Below are positions 54,874-64,000 of a stretch of DNA of 64,000 nt, piece by piece. Position 1 is the stretch's first letter, and each line of letters starts with the position of its first letter. Source of the stretch: Croceicoccus naphthovorans (GTDB taxonomy: Bacteria; Pseudomonadota; Alphaproteobacteria; Sphingomonadales; Sphingomonadaceae); the NCBI RefSeq assembly GCF_001028705.1, contig NZ_CP011770.1:251501-315500 (forward strand), read 5' to 3'. Position numbers and translations under genes: made by a program. The notes under the pieces are model-generated. The model made no database searches. It was not told the DNA's origin and worked only from the letters and a program-made list of their open reading frames with translations.

Positions 54874-54936
54874 CAAACCAATTTTTTTGCGGCGCACCAT
54901 AGAGGCACGCAAAAAGCCATCGGACGGCAAACGTAC

Positions 54937-55404
54937 TTACCCGGTAGCGGTTCCCGGGAAATGGAAACGGATCAAGACACGGTAATCCTGACCGTTTTCG
55001 CCCAGAATGGTCTTTTCGCCGATTTCTATCCACGCATGCAAATCGTCGATGGTTCCGCGCAATTGTGCAGGTAACGTACCGATTGCGAGCGTAGAACCGA
55101 GCTTTCGGATGTGGAGCATCCAGTGCAGGGCCATGGCCCGTACAAGGCATTTGGTTTCGATCGGAAGCCGCCGCGCACCACGCTCGATCGCGCGGGCCAG
55201 CCGCCGGTGCCTTACGTCCGAAGTCATCGCCGGACCGGCTCCAACCAATTGCCGCCCAAGCCACTTTCGCCATCTTCCGAACGCAAAACATGCGACAAGC
55301 ACCCGCGCCAGCAGCATCCATGCTATCGCTTCTGCCGTCAGCGCCCGTCCAGTCCACGCGCCCGCAGTCAACGCGTCCGGCGCCTGGTCTGCACGGTCAT
55401 CCAT
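54937..55404 (-). CDS. Lasso leader peptidase (B2)
   Basis: The 155-aa transglutaminase-like Cys protease cuts the leader from the precursor. IETKCLVRAMALHWMLH carries the catalytic Cys86 and DLHAWIEI the catalytic His123, the spacing expected for McjB-type B2 proteins. The third acidic residue is not obvious, and the region after HAW reads GEKTILGENGQ. The gene overlaps B1 by eight bases. Confidence 0.9.
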   Translation of the reverse strand: MDDRADQAPDALTAGAWTGRALTAEAIAWMLLARVLVACFAFGRWRKWLGRQLVGAGPAMTSDVRHRRLARAIERGARRLPIETKCLVRAMALHWMLHIRKLGSTLAIGTLPAQLRGTIDDLHAWIEIGEKTILGENGQDYRVLIRFHFPGTATG

Positions 55405-55657
55405 CCCGGATCAGGCCCGCGTCGCGCAGATCGGCAATAAGCGCAGACACATCGGCCGCTATTTCCGGTTCCGGCGCATCGTATTCGCGTGCCAGCTCAG
55501 CCGCGATCGCGGCACTGTTGCGCGTACCGTCGATCATCCGCCAAACGCTCAATCCCGTTCCCGCAAGCGACAGGAAATCGCCCGAGGAAAGGTCCATGAT
55601 TAACGCTTCGCCGTCGATTTCCGTTTCGACGAAACGATCCGGGCACTTGTTCAGCAT
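55397..55657 (-). CDS. Lasso RiPP recognition element (B1, PqqD-like)
   Basis: The 86-aa protein is a PqqD-type RRE: three beta strands (ETEIDGEALIMDLSSGDFLSL) then a winged helical bundle (GLSVWRMIDGTRNSAAIAAEL, DVSALIADLRDAGLI). B1 binds the leader motif and presents it to B2 and the cyclase. It overlaps the kinase gene by seven bases and B2 by eight, so the three are translationally linked. Confidence 0.92.
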   Translation of the reverse strand: MLNKCPDRFVETEIDGEALIMDLSSGDFLSLAGTGLSVWRMIDGTRNSAAIAAELAREYDAPEPEIAADVSALIADLRDAGLIRDG

Positions 55658-56607
55658 GGTCCATTCGCCCCCGTATCCAAGCGGTGCCCCGTATTTAAGC
55701 GGTGCCCAGCATCCCCGCGATGCGAAGCCGCCGCCTTGCGGATATGATCCGCTATCATCGATACGCCGCGATCGAAAGCGGCTGGATCGCGCGGCCGCGC
55801 GAAGCTGTGCATCGCAAACGCCTGCGCAACGCGCGAGAATGCTGCGAAACCCATGGCTGCGTCGCCGCCACGGGCCCGGCGCAAAAGGTCGGTCGTATAA
55901 TGATCGTCACGCAGCCGCAGCGCGCGGGCGGCACCGCGGATCGGCGCGATCGCGATATCTTGCGCTGTTTCCAGATAGATAAGCTCGCCGATTGGCAGGG
56001 GATTTGTCGAGATGCCCGCAATAGGCTCGGCAAAGCGCTTGTCCACCTGCGGGGCAACGCGTTCTTGCGCGGTGGCGCCGGTCATCGTCAGGGCATCGTC
56101 GCAAAGCTTGAGCCGCTTGTGGCCCGGCAGTGCGATGATCGCGTCGTCGTCCGACAGGTCGAGAACCAGAGTATCGTCGCAGAACATCGGCATGCCGTGC
56201 CTTCCCAAGGCCGCGGCCAATGTGGACTTACCCGCGCCCGAAGGGCCGGTGAAAGCATAGATGCGTCCGTCCCATTCCACGGCCGATGCATGCATCGGGA
56301 ACAGGCCCCAGATGCAGGCGATGGCGGCATAGACCCCGCCCTTGCGGCAAAGGTCCTCTTCTTCCGGCGTGCTGTCGCCCGAATGTTCGACGGTGATCCC
56401 TGCGCCTTTGCGGTAGTGCATGCGCAGCCCGCTTTCCGTGTGGAGCAGATACTGGTCGTCGAACAGATCGTAGCGCCCCGGCAGAAGAGGTTTGCCATGA
56501 ACATCGCGCGGTACCGTGCCGTATCGGACACGGCTCTCGGCTGTCAGCAAGTCCATGATTTGGGTGCGATCCATAGGCCGGTTCATTAGTTGGCAAGCGG
56601 CGAACAT
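55651..56607 (-). CDS. Lasso peptide kinase (HPr-kinase-like)
   Basis: The roughly 318-aa protein has the HPr kinase C-terminal fold of lasso tailoring kinases: [15 protein letters not shown], Walker [15 protein letters not shown], then [12 protein letters not shown] and [10 protein letters not shown]. Characterised homologues from paeninodin-type and Sphingobium clusters phosphorylate the hydroxyl of a C-terminal Ser, and the precursor here ends in Ser. The start is uncertain: in-frame ATGs at 56607, 56583 and 56574 are all possible. The extreme C-terminus has a degenerate [12 protein letters not shown] repeat. It is divergent from rpe. Confidence 0.88.
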   Translation of the reverse strand: MFAACQLMNRPMDRTQIMDLLTAESRVRYGTVPRDVHGKPLLPGRYDLFDDQYLLHTESGLRMHYRKGAGITVEHSGDSTPEEEDLCRKGGVYAAIACIWGLFPMHASAVEWDGRIYAFTGPSGAGKSTLAAALGRHGMPMFCDDTLVLDLSDDDAIIALPGHKRLKLCDDALTMTGATAQERVAPQVDKRFAEPIAGISTNPLPIGELIYLETAQDIAIAPIRGAARALRLRDDHYTTDLLRRARGGDAAMGFAAFSRVAQAFAMHSFARPRDPAAFDRGVSMIADHIRKAAASHRGDAGHRLNTGHRLDTGANGPC

Positions 56608-56730
56608 TCAATCGCAAGCGCCCTCCGCCGTCCCAATCGGGGACGCGGCCCCCAAGTCGATCCACCTATGTGCAAAACTGCCCGCGCGCGGCTTGTCGCG
56701 ATTCGCGCGGGTAGGGTAGGGCATTCGGCC

Positions 56731-57396
56731 ATGACCACACCGCTGATTTCGCCCTCCATCCTCTCCGCCGATTTCGCCAGCCTTGGCGAGGAAGTGCGCG
56801 CCATCGACGCCGCCGGGGCGGACTGGATCCACGTAGACGTGATGGACGGCCATTTCGTGCCCAACATCACCATCGGTCCCGCAGTGGTAAAGGCGCTGCG
56901 CCCGCATACGACCAAGATCTTCGACGTCCACCTGATGATCAGCCCGGTCGACCAGTACCTTGAAGACTTCGCCAATGCCGGGGCCGACATCATTACCGTC
57001 CATCCAGAGGCAGGGCCGCACGTTCACCGCACGGTTCAGGCGATCAAGGGGCTGGGCAAATTGGCGGGCATTTCGCTGAACCCGGCGACCCCGGCCAAGA
57101 TGCTAGACTATCTGATCGACGATATCGATCTTGTCCTGGTGATGAGCGTCAATCCCGGTTTCGGCGGGCAGAGCTTTATCCATTCGCAGCTTCGCAAGAT
57201 CGAGGCGGTGCGCAAGATGATCGACAAGTCGGGACGCGACATCCGGCTGGAAGTTGACGGCGGCGTCAATGCCGAAACTGCGAAGCTGTGCGTGGATGCC
57301 GGGGCCGACGTGCTTGTCGCCGGGTCCGCGACCTTCAAGGGCGGCCCCGCCAAATATGCCGAGAACATCGCGGCGCTGAAAGCGGCGGGAGCTTGA
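56731..57396 (+). CDS. rpe: Ribulose-phosphate 3-epimerase
   Basis: Rpe interconverts ribulose-5-phosphate and xylulose-5-phosphate. The 221-aa TIM barrel from ATG 56731 has [32 protein letters not shown] with the metal-binding residues, [18 protein letters not shown] and [12 protein letters not shown]. It is followed after 7 bp by the heparinase-family gene. Confidence 0.97.
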   Translation: MTTPLISPSILSADFASLGEEVRAIDAAGADWIHVDVMDGHFVPNITIGPAVVKALRPHTTKIFDVHLMISPVDQYLEDFANAGADIITVHPEAGPHVHRTVQAIKGLGKLAGISLNPATPAKMLDYLIDDIDLVLVMSVNPGFGGQSFIHSQLRKIEAVRKMIDKSGRDIRLEVDGGVNAETAKLCVDAGADVLVAGSATFKGGPAKYAENIAALKAAGA

Positions 57397-57403
57397 TCGG
57401 CGG

Positions 57404-59236
57404 ATGGGCGTTGAACCCCCCGAGTTGCACGGTGGCCATACGGGCGACCTGCTGCGCAAGGCACGGGCGGTACCTTTGAGTGACAGTAACGACCAGACCG
57501 GGCTGATCGAACCCGGCCCGACGCTTTCCGATGGCGGAGAGCCGACGCTGGCGGATTTTACCCCGCCGCGGCTGGGCATGGTCGATGGGACGATGCGGTT
57601 CCTCTATGCGCGCGGGGTTTCGGCGCGCAATCTGGTGCGCCCGTTCCACAAGCCTTCGCGCACGCGCATCCTTGCCACGGTGGACGAGCCGCTGCCAGGC
57701 GAACGCGCGCCGGGCATGGCGCTGCGGGCGGGGCATTTCCTGATCGCGGGCAAGCGCATCGGCACCGACCGCGCCGACTATGCCAGCAAGTCGCTGGCTG
57801 AGCCGGTGGCGCGGACGATCCACGGCTTTACATGGCTGGCCGATCTGGACGCGGCGGGTACACGCGACAAGGTTGCGCCGGTGGCCGAGGACATCCTGCG
57901 ACGCTGGATGCTGGCCAACCCCGAAGTGGGTGAGGGTGCGGCGTGGAACGTGGGCCATGCGGGCCTGCGCGTGCTCAACTGGCTGACCCATGCGCCGCTG
58001 ATCCTGTCGGGACAGGACCGGGCGTTTCGCGCCAGCGTCTTGCGGCACCTGACCCGTTCGGCGTTGTGGCTGGATCGGCAAGCCCCGCGCACCGCCGCCC
58101 CGCATGAGGGGCTGCCCGCTTGGGCCGCGATTACCGTGGCGGGATTGCTGTTGCCTGATGGCAAGCCGCGCCGCCTGTTCGGAGAGGCCGGGCTGATCGC
58201 CGCGCTGGGCGATGCGGTGGGTGAGGATGGCGGGATGCTGTCGCGCTCTCCGGTCGATCAGGTGGAGACGATCGCGCTGCTGTTGCGGGTGAGCGCCGCC
58301 TATCGCGCGTGCCGCCGCGATCCGCCGCAACAGATACAGGTCATGCTTTCCTTGATGACGCCGGCCCTGCTGGCCCTGACCCATGCCGACGGCTCGCTGG
58401 GCAGTTGGCAGGGCGCGATCCCGCTGCCTGCCGAACGTGTTGCCCTGATGGCCGAAGCCGCAGATCCGCGTGCTCGCCCGCTGACCGATGCGCGGCAGTG
58501 GGGGTATCAGCGACTGGCGGCGCGGCAATCGGTGCTGCAACTGGACGCTGCACCCCCGCCGGGCGGGCGGCAGGCGCATGGCGGTTGTGCGTCGACACTG
58601 GCGTTCGAATTCAGCCACAAGGACCAGCGCATCGTCGTCAACTGCGGCGGCGCGGCCTTTGCCGGTGCGGGCGTGCCGCGCCGGATCGAGGACGGTCTGC
58701 GCAGCACCGCCGCGCATTCGACTCTGACATTAAGCGACGGCGATTCGACACCGGTCGAGCCGAACGGCAGGCTGGGTTCGGGCGTGAAGGCGGTGACGTT
58801 CGGGCGCGGCAAGGACGGGTTGAATTCGGTCCTGCACGCCAGCCACGATGGCTATACCGGGCGGCACGGGCTGTTCCACGAACGCTGGCTCTCGCTCTCC
58901 GCCGACGGAACTTTGCTGGAGGGGCGCGACACGCTCTCGCCACGCGGCCGCAGGGCGAAGCGGGGCGAGCATGACTATGCGATCCGCTTCCATCTGGGTC
59001 AGGGGATAGAGATCGGGCATCAGCTGGCAATGGGTGAGGATGGCGGCGGTGTTGCGCTGGCACTGCCCGACGGATCGTACTGGCAGGTGCGCTCCCCCGA
59101 CGCGAAGATGGCGGTCGAGGATTCGCTCTGGGTCGATGCCGGGGGCAGCCCGCGCGAAATCCGGCAACTGGTCCTGACCGGATCGGTCGGGCGCGATGGC
59201 GGCTCTGTCGCATGGTCGTTCCGCCGCATGGGCTGA
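57404..59236 (+). CDS. Heparinase II/III family protein
   Basis: The 610-aa protein has an N-terminal alpha/alpha-toroid region (about 100-340, including WNVGHAGLRVLNWL) and a C-terminal beta-sandwich lyase-like domain (about 390-605, including VVNCGGAAFAG, STAAHSTLTLSDGDSTPV and HDGYTGRHGLFHERWL). Heparinase II/III enzymes cleave uronic-acid polysaccharides by elimination. In alphaproteobacteria this gene is commonly found between rpe and purH, and its substrate is unknown. No signal peptide is seen at the ATG chosen. Confidence 0.85.
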   Translation: MGVEPPELHGGHTGDLLRKARAVPLSDSNDQTGLIEPGPTLSDGGEPTLADFTPPRLGMVDGTMRFLYARGVSARNLVRPFHKPSRTRILATVDEPLPGERAPGMALRAGHFLIAGKRIGTDRADYASKSLAEPVARTIHGFTWLADLDAAGTRDKVAPVAEDILRRWMLANPEVGEGAAWNVGHAGLRVLNWLTHAPLILSGQDRAFRASVLRHLTRSALWLDRQAPRTAAPHEGLPAWAAITVAGLLLPDGKPRRLFGEAGLIAALGDAVGEDGGMLSRSPVDQVETIALLLRVSAAYRACRRDPPQQIQVMLSLMTPALLALTHADGSLGSWQGAIPLPAERVALMAEAADPRARPLTDARQWGYQRLAARQSVLQLDAAPPPGGRQAHGGCASTLAFEFSHKDQRIVVNCGGAAFAGAGVPRRIEDGLRSTAAHSTLTLSDGDSTPVEPNGRLGSGVKAVTFGRGKDGLNSVLHASHDGYTGRHGLFHERWLSLSADGTLLEGRDTLSPRGRRAKRGEHDYAIRFHLGQGIEIGHQLAMGEDGGGVALALPDGSYWQVRSPDAKMAVEDSLWVDAGGSPREIRQLVLTGSVGRDGGSVAWSFRRMG

Positions 59237-59358
59237 CGTGATGCGACGCAGGCTCGCGGTGGAAAACCCGCGGCGCGCTGCGCTTGCGAAGGCGGGATTC
59301 AAGGCCTAGAGGCGGCGGCGCAAATAACGCCCGCCTGTTCGTCGAAAGGCCCATTCCC

Positions 59359-60951
59359 ATGCAAGACCCCGTCACAATCCGCCGCGCCCTGCTGTCCGTT
59401 TCGGACAAGACCGGGCTGGTCGAACTGGGTCAGGCATTGGCCGCGCGCAAGGTGGAGCTGGTCTCGACCGGCGGCACTGCCAAGGCGCTGCGCGAAGCGG
59501 GGCTGACGGTGAAGGACATTTCCGACCTGACCGGCTTCCCGGAAATGATGGACGGCCGCGTGAAGACGCTGCACCCGATGGTCCACGGCGGCTTGCTGGC
59601 GGTGCGCGACAATCCCGAACATGCCAAGGCGATGCAGGATCACGCCATCGGCGCGATCGACCTTGTCGTCGTCAACCTCTATCCCTTCGTCCAGACGGTG
59701 GCGAGCGGGGCGGACCGCGATACGATCATCGAGAATATCGACATCGGTGGCCCGTCGATGGTGCGCTCTGCCGCCAAGAATCACGCCTATGTCACGCTGC
59801 TGACCGATCCGGACGACTATGCCGCGCTGATTACAGAGATGGACGCGGGCGTCGGCGCGACCAGCTTCGATTTTCGCAAGATGCTGGCGGCCAAGGCCTT
59901 TGCCGCGACCGCCGCCTATGACGCGGCGATCGCCAGCTGGTTCGCCCATGCCGATCAGGGCCAGAAATTCCCGCCGCGCCGCTCGGTCGCTGCGAAGCTG
60001 GTTTCGACCCTGCGTTATGGCGAGAACCCACATCAGGATGCGGCGCTCTATGTGCCCGAAGGTCCGCACGTCATGGGCCTGCCGCAGGCCGAACAGGTGC
60101 AGGGCAAGGAACTGTCGTACAACAACTACAACGACGCCAACGCCGCGCTGGAACTGGTTGCCGAATTCCGCGATGGCCCGCCGACGGTGGTGATCGTCAA
60201 GCATGCCAACCCCTGCGGCGTGGCGACCGGCGAAACGTTGGTCGAGGCGTGGGACAAGGCGCTGGCCTGCGACAGCGTGTCGGCGTTTGGCGGCATCGTC
60301 GCGGTAAACCGCCCGCTGGACGTTGCAACGGCAGAGGCGATCTCGAAGATCTTCACCGAAGTGGTGGTCGCGCCGGGTGCCAGTGACGAGGCGAAGGCGG
60401 TCTTCGCCAAGAAGAAGAACCTGCGCCTGCTGATCACGCAAGGGCTGCCCGATCCGCGCCGCGTCGGCCAGAATATCACCATCATCGCTGGCGGCATGTT
60501 GCAGCAGGATCGCGACAATGGCGCGGTCGATCCGGCGGCGCTGAAGGTCGTGACCAAGCGCGAGCCGACCGAACAGGAGTTGAAAGACTGCCTCTTCGCG
60601 TGGACCGTGGCGCGGCATGTGAAGTCCAACGCCATCGTCTATGCCAAGGACGGTCAGACCGCCGGGATCGGCGCGGGCCAGATGAACCGCCGCGATTCGG
60701 CGCGAATCGCCGCGGCCAAGGCGATGGAAGCCGCCGAAACGATGGGCTGGGACATGCCGCTGACGCATGGCAGCGCCGTCGCATCGGACGCGTTCTTCCC
60801 CTTCGCAGACGGCTTGCTGTCTGCCGCAGAGGCCGGCGCAACGGCGGTGATCCAGCCGGGCGGTTCGATCCGGGACGAGGAAGTCATTGCCGCCGCTGAC
60901 GAAAAAGGCATCGCGATGGTCTTCACCGGGATGCGCCATTTCCGCCACTGA
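59359..60951 (+). CDS. purH: Bifunctional AICAR formyltransferase/IMP cyclohydrolase
   Basis: PurH catalyses the last two steps to IMP. From ATG 59359 the protein is 530 aa. The N-terminal MGS-like IMP cyclohydrolase domain has [30 protein letters not shown] and [18 protein letters not shown]. The C-terminal transformylase has [19 protein letters not shown] with the catalytic Lys-His pair, [13 protein letters not shown] and the closing GMRHFRH. purE and purK of the same pathway lie in the minus-strand run at 36-38 kb. Confidence 0.97.
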   Translation: MQDPVTIRRALLSVSDKTGLVELGQALAARKVELVSTGGTAKALREAGLTVKDISDLTGFPEMMDGRVKTLHPMVHGGLLAVRDNPEHAKAMQDHAIGAIDLVVVNLYPFVQTVASGADRDTIIENIDIGGPSMVRSAAKNHAYVTLLTDPDDYAALITEMDAGVGATSFDFRKMLAAKAFAATAAYDAAIASWFAHADQGQKFPPRRSVAAKLVSTLRYGENPHQDAALYVPEGPHVMGLPQAEQVQGKELSYNNYNDANAALELVAEFRDGPPTVVIVKHANPCGVATGETLVEAWDKALACDSVSAFGGIVAVNRPLDVATAEAISKIFTEVVVAPGASDEAKAVFAKKKNLRLLITQGLPDPRRVGQNITIIAGGMLQQDRDNGAVDPAALKVVTKREPTEQELKDCLFAWTVARHVKSNAIVYAKDGQTAGIGAGQMNRRDSARIAAAKAMEAAETMGWDMPLTHGSAVASDAFFPFADGLLSAAEAGATAVIQPGGSIRDEEVIAAADEKGIAMVFTGMRHFRH

Positions 60952-61094
60952 TTAACGAAAATTGCCGGAAGCCCGTTCGAAACGTGCTGAATCCACCGTT
61001 CATCTCCCTGAACGGGTGCTTGTGCTAGGATTCAGACTTTCTTCAGCGACTTTGGTTAATCTGGCAATGAATTCGCAACACGAAAGCCCGAACG

Positions 61095-61220
61095 ATGTCT
61101 CTTCTCGACGCCCCGATGCTCCGCAATTTCGCGATCGGTTTCGCCTTGGGCGCGGCAGGTCTTTTCGCGGTGTCGGGCTTCCCGATCGAAACGCAGGCCA
61201 TCGCTTCGGTTCTGAACTGA
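61095..61220 (+). CDS. Small (41-aa) membrane peptide overlapping msrA
   Basis: ATG 61095 opens a 41-codon frame whose product has one hydrophobic stretch (NFAIGFALGAAGLFAVSGF), so it would be a single-span or exported peptide. Its TGA overlaps the probable CTG start of msrA (CTGA), an arrangement resembling ATGA coupling. No family is recognised. Small size makes coding status uncertain, but the frame ends exactly where the msrA signal peptide begins. Confidence 0.45.
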   Translation: MSLLDAPMLRNFAIGFALGAAGLFAVSGFPIETQAIASVLN

Positions 61221-61903
61221 AGTCCGCCTTTTCCAAATCGCTGACCATCTTGCTGGGCGCTGCGCTGATCGGCGCGTGCCAGCAGGTACAGCCCGCGCTG
61301 GCCGAAGAGGCGGTCGCGGCGCCTCCCGCTAAAATCCGCTCCAGCGAAAGCGGCATGAAGACCGCGATCTTTGCTGGCGGCTGTTTCTGGGGCGTCGAAG
61401 GCGTGTTCAGCCATGTGAAGGGCGTGTCGAGCGCGGTCTCCGGTTATCACGGCGGCAGCCGCGCCGATGGCACCTACAAAGCAGTGACAAGCGGAAGGAC
61501 CGGCCATGCCGAGGCGGTGAAGGTGACTTACGACCCATCGGTCGTGCGCTATGACGAATTGCTGCGCATCTTCTTTGCCGTCGTCACCGATCCGACCCAG
61601 CTGAACCGACAAGGCCCCGATCGCGGCCCGCAATACCGCAATGCGCTTGTTCCGATGAGCGCGGAGCAGGCGAAGGTGGCCAAAGCCTATCTGGCGCAAC
61701 TGGGCAAGGCGGGCCTGTGGGACAAGCCCATCGTCACGAAGATAGAGGCGCAGAAGACCTTCATCGCTGCGGAAAGCTATCATCAGGACTTCATGGCGAA
61801 GAACCCGAACCACGGGTACATCCTGCGCTGGGACCGGCCCAAGGTTCAGGCGTTGAAGGCGATGTTCCCGGCAGACTATCGCGCGGCGTTCAAACGGGGC
61901 TGA
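61217..61903 (+). CDS. msrA: Exported lipoprotein peptide-methionine (S)-S-oxide reductase
   Basis: The catalytic domain has the MsrA signature FAGGCFWGVEG with the nucleophilic Cys, SGYHGGSRADGTY, GHAEAV, and GPQYRNALVPM with YHQDFMAKNPNHGYI. Before it lies a lipoprotein signal (SKSLTILLGAALIGAC), so the enzyme acts in the envelope. The start is unusual: the frame has no ATG or GTG close to the signal peptide. CTG 61217, overlapping the stop of the small upstream ORF, gives 228 aa. ATG 61067 in frame would bury the signal peptide behind 50 residues. The domain call is firm and the start is not. Confidence 0.88.
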   Translation: MKSAFSKSLTILLGAALIGACQQVQPALAEEAVAAPPAKIRSSESGMKTAIFAGGCFWGVEGVFSHVKGVSSAVSGYHGGSRADGTYKAVTSGRTGHAEAVKVTYDPSVVRYDELLRIFFAVVTDPTQLNRQGPDRGPQYRNALVPMSAEQAKVAKAYLAQLGKAGLWDKPIVTKIEAQKTFIAAESYHQDFMAKNPNHGYILRWDRPKVQALKAMFPADYRAAFKRG

Positions 61904-61956
61904 TCCGGACGTCTGCGGGGCTGACTTCGCGCGCCGAACGCCTTATATCCCACCGC

Positions 61957-62430
61957 ATGGGAGCAAGCGGACACATCCACAGTGAACATATCGGCGAAGC
62001 GCTGACCAACGCCGCGCGCGCCGCTTTGACCGACGCGGGCGAGCAGTGGACCGACTTGCGCGCCGACGTGTTCAACGCGCTGGCGGTCGAAGAAAACCCG
62101 CTCTCCGCCTATGACATTGCCGATACGCTGTCGGCGGCGCGGGGCAAGCGGATCGCGCCCAACAGCGTCTATCGCATTCTCGACCTGTTCGTGCGCAACA
62201 ACCTTGCCAACCGGATAGAGAGCGCGAACGCCTATCTCGTCAACCGGCACCCCGGTTGCCGCCACGACTGCATTTTTCTGATTTGCGACCAGTGCGGGCG
62301 CGCCCTGCACCTCGATGACGACAAGCTGACATCGGGCCTGCGCAACGCGGCCAGCGATGCGGGTTATGAGGGCATCTCGACCATCGTGGAACTGCGCGGC
62401 ACCTGTGCCGATTGCCGCGCCGCTGCCTAA
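61957..62430 (+). CDS. Fur-family regulator, Zur-like
   Basis: The 157-aa protein has an N-terminal winged helix (ENPLSAYDIADTLSAARGKRIAPNSVYRILDLFVRNN-type, key: APNSVYRILD) and a C-terminal metal/dimer domain with HPGCRHDCIFLICDQCG and CADC, whose paired cysteines form a structural zinc site. The sequence is closer in layout to Zur than to iron-sensing Fur. The metal and targets are inferred only. Its stop overlaps the convergent membrane protein gene by four bases. Confidence 0.85.
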   Translation: MGASGHIHSEHIGEALTNAARAALTDAGEQWTDLRADVFNALAVEENPLSAYDIADTLSAARGKRIAPNSVYRILDLFVRNNLANRIESANAYLVNRHPGCRHDCIFLICDQCGRALHLDDDKLTSGLRNAASDAGYEGISTIVELRGTCADCRAAA

Positions 62431-64000
62431 CGCTTTACGCGCAAGACGATCACTTCGCCGTTTTCGCCGGGCACCTGCTCCAGCCAATCGGGCAGTTTGC
62501 CTGCCTGCAAGTGCGCGGCAAACCCATTGGGCGCGAGCGTGGAATAGGCGTTGCTTTCGTTGATACCGACGCAAAACACCACGTAATCGATCCCGCGCCG
62601 CGACACGACTTCGTGTGCGGTGCTGTCGGGGCCGGTGAAAGCGCGCATCGTATCGGCAATCGCGGTATTGGCGCGATGATGCGCGGTGGCCAGCACGCTG
62701 TGATCGCTATCGACCAGAATGCGCGGGCCAAGGTCCAGCGGCGCCATGATGCGGGCGGGCTGCATGCCCAGTGCGGGCAGCGCGGCGCGAATTTCGCAGC
62801 GTGCGGCAGCGGGTGCGGCGATCGACGATGCCGCTTGCGACGGCACGGCCAGCATCAGGACCGACAGCGGCACGGCGGGGGCCAGCGCCATAACGATGCC
62901 TGCGGTGGCGGCGACCTGCCGCCCCGGCTGAGCCCGTAGCGTGCGGATCGACCGCAGCCAGCTTTTCAATTGCCAACCCAGCGGCACGGCTGAGAGCGCC
63001 GCCGCATAGACCATCGTCCGGCTGACCAGACAGCCCGTCACCAGCGCCATCGCCACCAGAAACGCATATTCGCGATGCCAGTTGCGCAGCCAGTCGCTGC
63101 TGTTCCGGGCCAGATGGAACAACGCGATCAAAGCGATGATCGGCGGGATAATCCGCAGCAGGATGAATTCCAGCGAGTTGTCCCAGATCGGCTGACCCTC
63201 CGTCACATTGGCCAGCCACATGTCGCGCGTAACCGGATCGAGGCCCGCGAACGTGCCGCCGGTGCATCGCGGAGCCAGCGCGAATTCAACAGCGACAGCG
63301 GCAAGACCCAGCGTGCCGAGTGCAAGCAGGGTGAAGCTGATCGGGCGGTGCGAACCGTGACCAAGGCCCGTGGCCCCGATGGCCAGCACGCCCATCGCCG
63401 CCAGCGGGGCCGGGGCCATCGCATCGCAGACCGACGCGCCATAGGGTATCCCGCGCGTGGCGAGATAGATGCCCAGCGAGACCACGAACGTCGATTGCAG
63501 CATCGAGACGAGCCACACCCGGTCATGCCAGCATCGGATCCAGCGCCAGAGGCCCACCGCCATGATCGCCGCGACGAGCGGGATCGCCTCCAGCGAAATC
63601 GAGAGCCACGCCGCCATCGCGACGCCCGCGATCCACCCGCCCTGCCGCGCATTGCGCGCCATCAGGGCGTTGACCGCGACCAGCGCGCAGATGATCTGCC
63701 ACCCGTGATGATCGATCCGCATCGGACGCAGTTGATTCAGCAGAGAGGCCGACATCGCGGCGACCAGACAGGCGAGGCCGGTCACTTCCTCATCAAACAG
63801 TTTCCACGCCATCCGGCCGATCAGCAGGAACATCAGGTAAAGCGTAGCCAGCGGCACGATGATCGCCGCGGCCAGTTCCGCCCCCGCCGCACCCAGCAGT
63901 AGGGTCAGCGGCACGATAACCATCAGCAGCGGAATATCGACCAGCCGCGTCCAGTGCATCGGCGTGCCCTCTGGCGGGGCGACGCGGTATTGCGTCACGT
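62427..64000 (-). CDS. Polytopic membrane protein, glycosyltransferase-like (partial, runs off right edge)
   Basis: The open frame covers about 523 residues and continues past the window edge. The first visible residues (VTQYRVAPPEGTPMHW) look like the middle of an N-terminal loop seen in large GT-C-like membrane proteins of sphingomonads, so the true start is outside. About ten hydrophobic helices follow, with a soluble C-terminal part containing VVFCVGINES. It may be a lipid-linked sugar transferase. The family assignment is tentative. Confidence 0.6.
   Translation of the reverse strand, partial: VTQYRVAPPEGTPMHWTRLVDIPLLMVIVPLTLLLGAAGAELAAAIIVPLATLYLMFLLIGRMAWKLFDEEVTGLACLVAAMSASLLNQLRPMRIDHHGWQIICALVAVNALMARNARQGGWIAGVAMAAWLSISLEAIPLVAAIMAVGLWRWIRCWHDRVWLVSMLQSTFVVSLGIYLATRGIPYGASVCDAMAPAPLAAMGVLAIGATGLGHGSHRPISFTLLALGTLGLAAVAVEFALAPRCTGGTFAGLDPVTRDMWLANVTEGQPIWDNSLEFILLRIIPPIIALIALFHLARNSSDWLRNWHREYAFLVAMALVTGCLVSRTMVYAAALSAVPLGWQLKSWLRSIRTLRAQPGRQVAATAGIVMALAPAVPLSVLMLAVPSQAASSIAAPAAARCEIRAALPALGMQPARIMAPLDLGPRILVDSDHSVLATAHHRANTAIADTMRAFTGPDSTAHEVVSRRGIDYVVFCVGINESNAYSTLAPNGFAAHLQAGKLPDWLEQVPGENGEVIVLRVKR

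Noticed and set aside
59299..60948. A 549-codon frame antisense to purH
   Set aside because: purH is unmistakable on the plus strand. The antisense frame is a codon-usage artefact.
60972..61016. CCCGTTC...GAACGGG and CCGTTCA-N6-TGAACGG after purH, considered as a terminator
   Set aside because: The hairpin is short and has no T run. It may be a weak structure only.

Overview
The window is a high-GC, densely coded chromosomal segment of an alphaproteobacterium, most likely of the order Sphingomonadales and the Erythrobacteraceae/Sphingomonadaceae group. The evidence is the PhyR-NepR-EcfG general stress locus with GGAAC/CGTT promoters, a DUF3035 (BamF-like) lipoprotein beside lspA, a class I PHA synthase with phasin, a sphingomonad-type lasso peptide cluster, and the gene order throughout. 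No rRNA, CRISPR array, insertion sequence or prophage is visible.

Layout. 1-3.2 kb: the edge of a CDP-glycerol-transferase-like surface polymer gene, then an OmpR-type two-component pair. 3.2-3.4 kb: tRNA-Thr(CGT) and tRNA-Cys(GCA). 3.5-7.9 kb: an AlaC-like aminotransferase, then PHB metabolism (phaC and an AT-hook phasin) sharing TTGTGC-N3-GCACAA operators. 8-11 kb: clpS, lptF-lptG and a small lipoprotein. 11.5-13.6 kb: a fatty acid hydroxylase with a GNAT-like partner, possibly lipid-modifying. 13.6-19 kb: the general stress response island, with a single-domain receiver, a Crp/Fnr regulator with FNR-like cysteines, phyR, a CHASE/HWE-type sensor kinase, nepR and ecfG. Canonical EcfG promoters precede the receiver, phyR, nepR and a distant OmpA lipoprotein.

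19-30.8 kb is housekeeping and central metabolism: AI-2E family permease, sodB, glmM, a DUF1272 protein, thiD, a LOG-family protein, etfB-etfA, sucC, a CysQ-like phosphatase, the OmpA lipoprotein and a CNNM/CorC protein. 30.8-38.5 kb is one long minus-strand run, gpmA-purE-purK-folA-ribF-ileS-lspA-bamF-like. A low-GC stretch of about 0.45 kb with one orphan ORF follows. Then comes a branched-chain 2-oxoacid dehydrogenase operon with a divergent Lrp regulator, a second two-component pair, mtnP, a ClC channel, an M20 amidohydrolase and a DUF2141 protein.

49.8-56.6 kb is the most distinctive element: a lasso peptide cluster, all on the minus strand, ordered kinase (HPr-kinase-like), B1 (PqqD-like RRE), B2 (protease), precursor A, cyclase C, ABC exporter D and nucleotidyltransferase N. 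The 43-aa precursor fits the WxxPxLxxxG leader motif. Its core would be 16 residues with Gly1-Asp7 as the only evident macrolactam, Ala instead of Thr at leader position -2, and a C-terminal Ser that the kinase and nucleotidyltransferase could decorate.

The right end holds rpe, a heparinase II/III-family gene, purH, a 41-aa membrane peptide overlapping an exported lipoprotein MsrA, a Fur/Zur regulator, and the edge of a large membrane protein.
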